Below, piece by piece: positions 1 to 4,499 of a stretch of 5,234 nucleotides of DNA. Below the pieces are notes generated by a model. It saw only the letters and a program-made list of their open reading frames with translations. It searched no databases and was not told the origin of the DNA. The position numbers were made by a program, and so were the translations under genes. The stretch is from Actinomycetes bacterium (lineage in GTDB: Bacteria; Actinomycetota; Actinomycetes; Actinomycetales; Cellulomonadaceae), in NCBI GenBank assembly GCA_023460255.1, contig JAEWQZ010000143.1, positions 1 through 5,234 of the forward strand, given 5' to 3'. Position 1 is the stretch's first letter, and each line of letters starts with the position of its first letter.

Positions 1-180
1 CTCCAGGACGGCGAACGGCGGCATCGGGCTGCCCTGGGCCACCACCGCGTCGAGCGCGTGCGCGAGCGCGATCTCGGCGAGGGTGCGCACCTGCGGCGAC
101 AGGCCGGCGATGCCGGTCGGCCGCTCCGGGTCGGAGCCGCGCGCGGCGGCGTGCCCCGGCGGTGGTGCGGTCAGGTCCAT
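1..180 (-). CDS. N-terminal part of an unrecognised protein (runs off the window)
   Basis: The first 60 codons are in the window and the reading frame stays open to base 1, so the C-terminal part is missing. The ATG at 180-178 is preceded at close range by AGGAGGGG, a strong Shine-Dalgarno match, which makes this start credible although the fragment is short. The visible protein begins MDLTAPPPGHAAARGSDPER. This Pro/Ala-rich, probably disordered head of about 25 residues leads into a likely amphipathic helix (LSPQVRTLAEIALAHALDAVV, about residues 27-47) and then a segment ending PPFAVLE. There is no signal peptide or membrane segment in the visible part, so it is probably cytoplasmic. I do not recognise the family and assign no function. 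It lies 92 bp downstream of the vanZ-like gene on the same strand and could be co-transcribed with it, but a hairpin in the gap could separate them or hide its ribosome binding site. Confidence 0.72.
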   Translation of the reverse strand, partial: MDLTAPPPGHAAARGSDPERPTGIAGLSPQVRTLAEIALAHALDAVVAQGSPMPPFAVLE

Positions 181-208
181 GCCCCTCCTGTCGGCCGCGG
201 GAGGGGGC
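181..208 (-). promoter_or_regulatory. Ribosome binding site inside a possible sequestering hairpin
   Basis: Read on the minus strand, GCCCCCTCC (208-200) can pair with GGAGGGGC (188-181) across an 11-base loop, leaving one bulged C. The right arm is the Shine-Dalgarno sequence of the gene starting at 180. The transcript could therefore fold so that the ribosome binding site is closed. The pairing is seen in the sequence; any regulatory effect is inference. GC-rich intergenic DNA forms such hairpins easily, and the stem may instead act as a weak terminator for vanZ. Confidence 0.35.
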
Positions 209-272
209 GTCTTGAGGGCGCGACAGGGTGAGGGGCGGGTGAGGTCGACCGGTCGCGGGCGAGGGTGTGCGG

Positions 273-752
273 CTACGGGCCCGCGACGGCGGGGGACGTC
301 CGCCCCCACGACCGGGACACGACGACGACGCACACGCCCAGCGCTGCGCCGAGGGTGTTCATGGCGACGTCCTGCACGGTGGGGACGCGCTCGGGCAGGG
401 CCAGCTGGGTCAGCTCGATCGACGCGGACAGCGCACAGCCGGCGGCCACCGCGACGAGCGGGCGCGCGCCGCGGGCCCACAGGGCGAGCGCCCCGAGCGG
501 CACGAAGAGCGCGACGTTGGCGACCGCCTCGACCACCGGCAGCTGCACGGAGGCCGGCAGCCCGCGCGCGTGGGCCCAGGCCAGTGCCCGCTCGAGCCAC
601 CCGAACGACGCCGGGTCCGGGGGCGACGGCCACAACGTGATGACGAGGACGACAACGAGATAGGCCAGGAGGGTGACGTCGAGGACAACGCTCGAAACTC
701 GGCGCGGAAGGACTCCATCGCCGGCCGGGACTTCTGCCATCCTCTGCGCCAT
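273..752 (-). CDS. VanZ-family integral membrane protein
   Basis: This encodes a 159-residue protein with four predicted membrane helices in VanZ-like order. Helix 1 is about residues 18-40 (LLAYLVVVLVITLWP). A loop containing an amphipathic stretch follows. The signature NVALFVPLG opens helix 2. SASIELTQL lies in helix 3, and RVPTVQDVAMNTLGAALG leads into helix 4. These N-FxPLG, S-IE-TQ and DxxxNTxGxxxG blocks are the family's conserved motifs, and the length is typical. VanZ proteins are named after a teicoplanin-resistance accessory gene, but stand-alone homologues like this one mostly have no proven function; there is no vanA-type cluster here. I chose the ATG at 752-750 because GGGGAGGTGG ends 8 bases upstream. 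An ATG at 740 (MAEVPAGDG) is the main alternative, and an upstream in-frame start at 785 would only add residues from inside the divergent gene. It is head-to-head with the purine permease, with overlapping start codons. Confidence 0.9.
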   Translation of the reverse strand: MAQRMAEVPAGDGVLPRRVSSVVLDVTLLAYLVVVLVITLWPSPPDPASFGWLERALAWAHARGLPASVQLPVVEAVANVALFVPLGALALWARGARPLVAVAAGCALSASIELTQLALPERVPTVQDVAMNTLGAALGVCVVVVSRSWGRTSPAVAGP

Positions 753-760
753 GGCGCAGA
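743..760. promoter_or_regulatory. Perfect 18-bp palindrome spanning both divergent start codons
   Basis: TCTGCGCCATGGCGCAGA is identical to its own reverse complement. Its centre falls within CCATGG, so the plus-strand ATG (751-753) and the minus-strand ATG (752-750) overlap, and both genes begin with the same codons, ATG GCG CAG (Met-Ala-Gln). The symmetry stops abruptly on both sides (C at 742 and C at 761 do not pair). It could be an operator for both genes or simply a consequence of two Met-Ala-Gln starts facing each other. No adjacent regulator gene obviously matches it. Confidence 0.5.
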
Positions 761-2259
761 CCACCTCCCCCTCCAAGGCTGACAAGTCGCCCGAGAGCAG
801 CCCGTCCGGCTGGCTCGACAGCTACTTCAAGATCACCGAGCGTGGCTCCACCGTCTGGACAGAGGTCCGCGGTGGGCTGGTCACGTTCTTCACGATGAGT
901 TACATCATCGTCCTCAACCCGCTGATCATCGGCACCGTGCAGGCCGATCAGGGCAGCGGCTCGTTCCTCGGCGGCGGGTCCGCCCCGAACCTGCCGGCGA
1001 TCGCCGCGGCGACCGCCCTCGTCGCGGGCGTCCTGTCGATCCTCATGGGTGCCGTGGCCCGGTTCCCGATCGCCATGGCAGCCGGCCTCGGACTCAACGC
1101 GGTCGTCGCGTACTCCATCGCGTTCCTGCCGGGCATGACCTGGCCCGACGCGATGGGCCTCGTGGTGCTCGAGGGCCTGATCATCCTGGTCCTCGTGCTG
1201 ACCGGGTTCCGCAAGGCGGTCTTCAAGGCCGTGCCCATGGAGCTCAAGACGGCGATCGCGGTCGGCATCGGCCTCTTCATCGCGTTCATCGGCCTCGTCG
1301 ACTCCGGCTTCGTCCGGCGGGGCGCCGGGACGGTCGTCGAGCTCGGCGTGGGCGGCTCGGTCGCCGGCTGGCCGCTCGTCGTGTTCGTCATCGGTCTGCT
1401 CCTCGCGATCACCCTCCTGGTGCGCAAGGTCAAGGGTGCGCTCCTCATCTCGATCCTCGTCGCGACGATCCTCGCCGTCGTGATCGAGGCGATCGCCAAG
1501 GTCGGTCCGATGAAGGACGCGACCGGCGCCGTCGTGAACGAGACCGGGTGGCAGCTCAACAACCCGGCGTTCCCCGAGGGTGGCCTCGTCGACACCCCCG
1601 ACTTCTCCCTGCTCGGCCAGTTCTCCCTGTTCGGCTCGATCGAGAAGATCGGGATCGTCGCCGTCCTCCTGCTCGTCTTCTCGCTGCTCCTCGCGGACTT
1701 CTTCGACACGATGGGCACCATGGTCGCCATCGGTGGCGAGGCGAACCTGCTCGACGAGGAGGGCAACCCACCGCGGACGACGGAGATCCTCGTCGTCGAC
1801 TCGATCGGTGCGGCGGCGGGCGGCGCGGCGAGCGTCTCGTCGAACACGAGCTACATCGAGTCGGCCGCAGGCGTCGGTGACGGCGCGCGCACAGGTCTTG
1901 CCTCGGTCGTCACGGGTGTCGCGTTCCTGCTCGCCACGTTCCTGTCGCCCCTGGTGGACATGGTTCCGTTCGAGGCGGCGACGCCGGTGCTCGTGGTCGT
2001 CGGCTTCCTCATGGTGATGCAGATCAGCGGGATCGACTGGAAGGACATGGAGATCGCCATCCCGGCGTTCCTCACCGCGATCCTCATGCCCTTCACGTTC
2101 TCGATCACGGTCGGCATCGGCGCCGGCTTCATCTCGTTCGTCGTGCTCAAGGTGATCCTGGGCAAGGCCAAGGCGGTGCACCCGCTGATGTGGGGTGCCT
2201 CGGCCCTGTTCGTGCTCTACTTCGCGCTCGGGCCGATCAAGGACGCACTCGGCATCTGA
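751..2259 (+). CDS. NCS2-family purine permease, AzgA type (adenine/guanine/hypoxanthine)
   Basis: This is a 502-residue, multi-helix inner-membrane permease, expected to import purine bases by proton symport. AzgA-type motifs appear in order: FFTMSYIIVLNP (residues 46-57), AAGLGLNAVVAY (110 on, the GLGLNA block), LKTAIAVGIGLFIAFIGL (165-182), LADFFDTMGT (314-323, with the acidic residues expected near the substrate site), SSNTSYIESAAG (363-374, YIES being highly conserved) and IDWKDMEIAIPAFLTAILMPF (from 428). Length and order match complete family members, so the gene looks intact. Which purine it carries cannot be read from the sequence. About 40 hydrophilic residues around 250-290 form a loop. 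I start at ATG 751 because the conserved region begins shortly after it. The only longer in-frame start is GTG 673, whose AGGAGG abuts it with no spacing and which would overlap vanZ heavily. ATG 751 has no Shine-Dalgarno, so it may be leaderless. A strong hairpin follows the stop. Confidence 0.93.
   Translation: MAQTTSPSKADKSPESSPSGWLDSYFKITERGSTVWTEVRGGLVTFFTMSYIIVLNPLIIGTVQADQGSGSFLGGGSAPNLPAIAAATALVAGVLSILMGAVARFPIAMAAGLGLNAVVAYSIAFLPGMTWPDAMGLVVLEGLIILVLVLTGFRKAVFKAVPMELKTAIAVGIGLFIAFIGLVDSGFVRRGAGTVVELGVGGSVAGWPLVVFVIGLLLAITLLVRKVKGALLISILVATILAVVIEAIAKVGPMKDATGAVVNETGWQLNNPAFPEGGLVDTPDFSLLGQFSLFGSIEKIGIVAVLLLVFSLLLADFFDTMGTMVAIGGEANLLDEEGNPPRTTEILVVDSIGAAAGGAASVSSNTSYIESAAGVGDGARTGLASVVTGVAFLLATFLSPLVDMVPFEAATPVLVVVGFLMVMQISGIDWKDMEIAIPAFLTAILMPFTFSITVGIGAGFISFVVLKVILGKAKAVHPLMWGASALFVLYFALGPIKDALGI
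761..770 (-). promoter_or_regulatory. Shine-Dalgarno of the vanZ-like gene, inside the divergent permease gene
   Basis: On the minus strand these bases read GGGGAGGTGG, a near-ideal anti-16S match, and the ATG at 752 follows after 8 bases. They coincide with permease codons 4-7 on the plus strand. This is what decides the vanZ start. It also means that the vanZ 5' leader and promoter must lie within the first part of the permease coding sequence. Confidence 0.7.
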
Positions 2260-2268
2260 CCCTCGACC

Positions 2269-2306
2269 GCGACGGCCCCCCGCGCTCCGGCCCGGGGGGC
2301 CGTCGC
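2269..2306 (+). terminator. Strong GC hairpin terminator after the purine permease
   Basis: GCGACGGCCCCCC (2269-2281) pairs perfectly over 13 bp with GGGGGGCCGTCGC (2294-2306) around a 12-base loop. It begins 10 bases after the TGA. No T-run follows (ATGCCCGG), which is common for actinobacterial terminators. It should end the permease transcript and insulate it from the marR operon downstream. Confidence 0.85.
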
Positions 2307-2343
2307 ATGCCCGGGGCGTCCTCCCGGGGCGTTCGGCCCGCTC

Positions 2344-2455
2344 GTGCTCGGAGCCGCGGGTGCTCCCGAACCTCGGCCCCGCGTCCCGCGTCGTGCACGG
2401 AGCCGCGGTGCTCCCGAACCTCGGCCCCGCGCCCCGGTTGTGCACGGAGAGCCGC
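2344..2455. repeat. Tandem repeat of about 48 bp, 2.3 copies, with internal hairpins
   Basis: Unit 1 (2344-2392, 49 bp) begins GTGCTCGGAGCC and unit 2 (2393-2439, 47 bp) begins GTGCACGGAGCC. A partial third unit at 2440-2455 begins GTGCACGGAGAGCC. The core TGCTCCCGAACCTCGGCCCC is identical in both full units, and the differences sit mainly at the 3' ends. Each unit has a small inverted repeat, GGAGC then GCTCC about 6-7 bases apart, flanking CCGCGG. The array looks like a local duplication that has drifted. It does not have CRISPR geometry, because there is no unique spacer between the copies. Confidence 0.75.
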
Positions 2456-2465
2456 TCTTGGGACA

Positions 2466-2490
2466 GGTGTGGCTGGTGTGGCTGGTGTGG
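2466..2490. repeat. 9-bp tandem repeat GGTGTGGCT, 2.8 copies
   Basis: GGTGTGGCT occurs at 2466-2474 and 2475-2483, and GGTGTGG follows at 2484-2490. The copies are exact. The array runs directly into a second, different 9-bp periodic tract. Confidence 0.8.
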
Positions 2491-2491
2491 T

Positions 2492-2527
2492 GTCACATCC
2501 GTCACTTGGGTCGCTTCCGTCACAGGT
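2492..2527. repeat. Degenerate 9-bp direct repeats, four GTCAC-type units
   Basis: Four consecutive nonamers read GTCACATCC, GTCACTTGG, GTCGCTTCC and GTCACAGGT. Positions 1-3 and 5 are invariant, and GTCAC is exact in three of the four. The octamer TCCGTCAC recurs 18 bp apart (2498 and 2516). The tract could be a row of protein-binding half-sites or simply slippage-derived DNA. The period matches the adjacent GGTGTGGCT array but the sequence differs. Confidence 0.6.
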
Positions 2528-2617
2528 GCGGCGGTGCCCGGGGGTGGCGGGGTCGGGGGCGTGGTGCGGCGGTGGGTGCTCGGGCCGGCGTGCGGCGGTG
2601 GGTGCCCGGGGGTGGCC
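2526..2617. repeat. G-rich imperfect repeats (GTGCGGCGGTG...), possible G-quadruplex tract
   Basis: GTGCGGCGGTG occurs three times, at 2526, 2564 and 2590. The second and third copies continue as GGTGCTCGGG and GGTGCCCGGG, and the first and third share TGCCCGGGGGTGGC. The plus strand carries closely spaced G-runs (2540-2544, 2549-2552, 2555-2559 and 2574-2576), with later runs at 2600-2602 and 2608-2612. They could in principle stack as a quadruplex, although one loop is long (14 bases). The tract ends about 20 bp before the marR operator. Confidence 0.55.
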
Positions 2618-2639
2618 GAGATCACCCGGACCTCGATGG

Positions 2640-2671
2640 TAGTTGCCATAGGTAATGACCTAAGATAACTA
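2640..2671. promoter_or_regulatory. Probable MarR operator: 32-bp imperfect palindrome
   Basis: The core TAGGTAATGACCTA (2649-2662) matches its reverse complement at 12 of 14 positions. Outer arms TAGTT (2640-2644) and AACTA (2667-2671) extend the same dyad, which is centred between 2655 and 2656. It is the only AT-rich patch in a very GC-rich region, and it lies immediately upstream of a marR gene. MarR dimers bind pseudo-palindromes of this kind, usually over their own promoter. The dyad covers the -10 box and ends one base before the start codon, so binding should block RNA polymerase. That this MarR is the binder is inference from position. Confidence 0.78.
2661..2666 (+). promoter_or_regulatory. 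-10 box of a leaderless marR-MFS promoter
   Basis: TAAGAT fits TANNNT and sits at -12 to -7 if transcription starts on the A of the ATG at 2673, which is the spacing seen in leaderless actinobacterial genes. No Shine-Dalgarno precedes that ATG, which supports a leaderless transcript. A good -35 at 16-18 bp spacing is not visible; TTGCCA (2643-2648) is only 12 bp away from the box. The box is embedded in the palindrome. Confidence 0.6.
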
Positions 2672-2672
2672 G

Positions 2673-3155
2673 ATGTCCGCCGCCAAGCCTGCCGCCGCAG
2701 CGCCCCTCGACACCCTCGCCGTGCCCGCCGCCGCGAGCCGGCCGGGCACCCTCGCCGGGGACCTGCGGGTCGCGGTCACCCACGCCGTCCGGCTGATCCG
2801 GCAGCAGCGGTCCTCGGAGCAGATCACCGACGGCCAGTACGCGGTCCTCGCGACCCTGTCGTGCGAGGGCCCGATGACGCCCTCGGCCCTCGCCGACGAC
2901 CAGCACGTCCAGCCCCCGCACATGTCGCGCACGATCAACGCCCTGGTCGACGCCGGGCTGGTGCAGCGGGGCGAGCACCCCACCGACGGCCGGCAGGTCC
3001 TCGTGAGCATCACCGAGGCCGGGCAGGACGAGGTCCGGGAGACCCGGCGTCGGCGCAACGAGTGGCTGGCGGGCCGGCTCGCCCGGCTGACCCCCGACGA
3101 GCGGGTCGTCCTCGCGCAGGCGAGCGTCCTCCTGCGGCGGGTGACCGAGGAATGA
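2673..3155 (+). CDS. MarR-family transcriptional regulator
   Basis: This encodes a 160-residue cytoplasmic winged-helix repressor of typical MarR length. An Ala/Pro-rich, probably disordered head (residues 1-25) precedes helix 1 (LAGDLRVAVTHAVRLIRQQR, 27-46). The family pattern then follows: ITDGQYAVLATLSCEGPMTPSALAD (51-75), a recognition helix around PPHMSRTINALVDAGLV (81-97), the wing with HPTDGR (102-107, the DxR signature) and VSITEAG (111-117). A C-terminal helix pair completes the dimer interface. MarR proteins usually repress a neighbouring transporter and release DNA on binding a small phenolic or other drug-like ligand; the ligand here is unknown. The single Cys64 does not suggest an OhrR-type redox sensor, although it does not exclude one. 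The start at 2673 fits a leaderless transcript with TAAGAT at -10. The 3' end overlaps the MFS gene by 4 bp. Confidence 0.93.
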   Translation: MSAAKPAAAAPLDTLAVPAAASRPGTLAGDLRVAVTHAVRLIRQQRSSEQITDGQYAVLATLSCEGPMTPSALADDQHVQPPHMSRTINALVDAGLVQRGEHPTDGRQVLVSITEAGQDEVRETRRRRNEWLAGRLARLTPDERVVLAQASVLLRRVTEE

Positions 3156-4477
3156 GGAGCACCTTCGCGTCGCTGGCCTTCCGCAACTACCGGCTCTGGT
3201 TCGTCGGCGCCCTCGTCGCCAACATCGGCACGTGGATGCAGCGCGTCGCCCAGGACTGGCTGGTCCTCACCCACCTCACCGACGACTCGGGCGTCGCCGT
3301 CGGGATCACGACGGCGCTCCAGTTCGCCCCCGCGCTGTTCCTGTCCGCCTGGGCCGGCGTCCTCGCAGACCGCATGGACCGGCGCAAGCTGCTGATCCTC
3401 ACGCAGGGTGGGATGGGCGTGCTCGCGGCCGGGCTCGGCGCGCTCGTCCTCAGCGGCCACGCCCAGCTGTGGCACGTGTACGTCTTCGCCGGCCTGCTCG
3501 GCTGCGTGTCGGCCCTGGACGCGCCGGCGCGGCAGACGTTCGTCGCCGACATGGTGCCCGCCGCGCGCCTGCCCAACGCCGTCGGGCTGAACAGCGCGTC
3601 GTTCAACGCTGCCCGGATGATCGGTCCGGGCGTCGCCGGCCTGCTCATCGCCTGGGTGGGCACCGGCTGGGTGTTCCTCATCAACGCCGTGAGCTTCGCC
3701 GGGACGATCGTCGCGCTGCTGGTCATGCGCGTGGCGGACCTCCAGCCCGTGCAGCGCTCCGCCCGCAGCAAGGGGCAGTTCCGCGAGGGGCTGCGCTACG
3801 TGCGGCGACGCACGGACATCCTCGTCGTGATGGTGGTCGTCGGTGTGGTCAGCACCTTCGGCCTGAACTTCCAGCTGACCAGCGCGGTGATGGCGCGCAC
3901 CGAGTTCGGTAAGGGCCCGGGGGAGTACGGCGTGCTCGGCTCCATCCTCGCCATCGGCTCCCTGGCCGGGGCGCTCATGGCCGCGCGGCGCGAGCGACCG
4001 CGCGTCCGCCTCGTCGTCGGCTCGGCGCTCGCGTTCGGCGTCGCCACCGGGGTGATGGCCCTCATGCCGACGTACGAGCTCTACGCGCTGTCGACCATCC
4101 CGGTGGGCTTCGCGTCGCTGACGATGCTCACGGCCGCCAACGCGACCATCCAGGTCTCGACGACGCCGCAGATGCGCGGACGCGTGATGTCCCTGTACCT
4201 CATCGTGTTCCTCGGCGCGACGCCGATCGGCTCGCCGCTGGTGGGCTGGGTGGCCGAGGAGCTCGGCCCGCGCTGGTCCATCGGCGTCGGCTCGATCAGC
4301 GCTCTGCTCGTGGCGACCACGGCGGGCATCTGGGCCGTGCGCAACTGGGACCTGGAGGTCCGCTACCGGCTGCGCAGCCGTCCCCACCTCGAGGTCCGCT
4401 GGCCCGACGAGGTCCGCGACGAGGCCGCCGACGCGCTGCGGCAGCAGGAGGCGACGAACAAGGTCACCGCCGCGTAG
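3152..4477 (+). CDS. MFS exporter, EntS-like (MFS_3 type), translationally coupled to marR
   Basis: This is a 441-residue membrane transporter of the major facilitator superfamily, with the number of hydrophobic segments expected for about 12 helices. The opening FRNYRLWFVGALVANIGTWMQRVAQDWLVL (residues 10-39) and ALDAPARQTFVADMVP (121-136) are hallmarks of the enterobactin-exporter/transmembrane-effector branch. The loop 2-3 motif A is seen as GVLADRMDRRK (69-79), which is involved in proton-coupled conformational change. Loss of a drug or metabolite by proton antiport is the likely role; the substrate cannot be read. After the last helix a charged tail of about 40 residues (from WDLEVRYRLRS) lies in the cytoplasm. 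The start ATG shares ATGA with the marR stop and the GAGG is only one base away, so translation is probably coupled to marR. Control by the upstream operator would make the operon inducible by the pump's own substrate. Confidence 0.92.
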   Translation: MRSTFASLAFRNYRLWFVGALVANIGTWMQRVAQDWLVLTHLTDDSGVAVGITTALQFAPALFLSAWAGVLADRMDRRKLLILTQGGMGVLAAGLGALVLSGHAQLWHVYVFAGLLGCVSALDAPARQTFVADMVPAARLPNAVGLNSASFNAARMIGPGVAGLLIAWVGTGWVFLINAVSFAGTIVALLVMRVADLQPVQRSARSKGQFREGLRYVRRRTDILVVMVVVGVVSTFGLNFQLTSAVMARTEFGKGPGEYGVLGSILAIGSLAGALMAARRERPRVRLVVGSALAFGVATGVMALMPTYELYALSTIPVGFASLTMLTAANATIQVSTTPQMRGRVMSLYLIVFLGATPIGSPLVGWVAEELGPRWSIGVGSISALLVATTAGIWAVRNWDLEVRYRLRSRPHLEVRWPDEVRDEAADALRQQEATNKVTAA

Positions 4478-4494
4478 GGGACGGCGCGCGGCGG
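4467..4494. terminator. Possible bidirectional terminator between convergent MFS genes
   Basis: CCGCCGCG (4467-4474) pairs perfectly with CGCGGCGG (4487-4494) across a 12-base loop. The outer CA/TG bases could also pair if two G are bulged. The left arm includes the last codons of the upstream MFS gene and the loop contains its TAG. The right arm ends 5 bases before the stop of the opposite gene. No T-run is present on either strand, so its strength is uncertain. Confidence 0.45.
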
Positions 4495-4499
4495 GGTGC

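Larger units (their letters stand above)
2307..2639. other. Gene-free, repeat-rich spacer between the terminator and the marR promoter
   Basis: I see no credible gene on either strand. The open plus-strand frames here encode Pro/Arg/Gly/Cys-rich peptides that merely continue out of the permease's wrong frames or reflect the repeats, with no Shine-Dalgarno and no family signature. The spacer instead contains, in order, a roughly 48-bp tandem repeat (2344-2455), 9-bp periodic arrays (2466-2527) and a G-rich imperfect repeat (2526-2617). Layered repeats like these suggest replication slippage in tolerant DNA, or a regulatory or small-RNA region. The sequence alone does not decide which. Confidence 0.6.

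Noticed and set aside
246..255. 10-bp palindrome CGACCGGTCG downstream of vanZ
   Set aside because: It has no loop and is short. Such palindromes are frequent at this GC content, and nothing else marks it as a terminator or operator.
273..752. Glycopeptide-resistance cluster implied by a VanZ homologue
   Set aside because: No D-Ala-D-Lac ligase, dehydrogenase, dipeptidase or VanRS pair is present. VanZ-domain proteins are common in actinobacteria outside resistance clusters.
265..782. Plus-strand open frames over the vanZ region
   Set aside because: The minus strand has the VanZ signature motifs. The plus-strand products are Arg/Gly/Ala-rich shadows, without a good ribosome binding site.
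948..1847. A 299-codon minus-strand open frame opposite the purine permease
   Set aside because: The plus strand carries a continuous set of NCS2 motifs across the same bases. The antisense product is Ser/Thr/Arg/Pro-rich with no recognisable domain.
2344..2455. CRISPR-like array
   Set aside because: The copies are directly adjacent with no unique spacers, there are only two full units, and no cas genes are nearby.
2190..2668. Possible small genes in the repeat-rich spacer
   Set aside because: The frames begin inside the permease gene and continue through the terminator hairpin and the repeats. They encode Pro/Arg/Gly/Cys-rich peptides with no initiation signal of their own.
2669..4387. A 572-codon open frame on the minus strand opposite marR and the MFS gene
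   Set aside because: It is antisense to two clearly recognised genes. Its translation is a low-complexity His/Asp/Arg/Glu/Ala mix with no family motif, typical of the open antisense frame in very GC-rich DNA.
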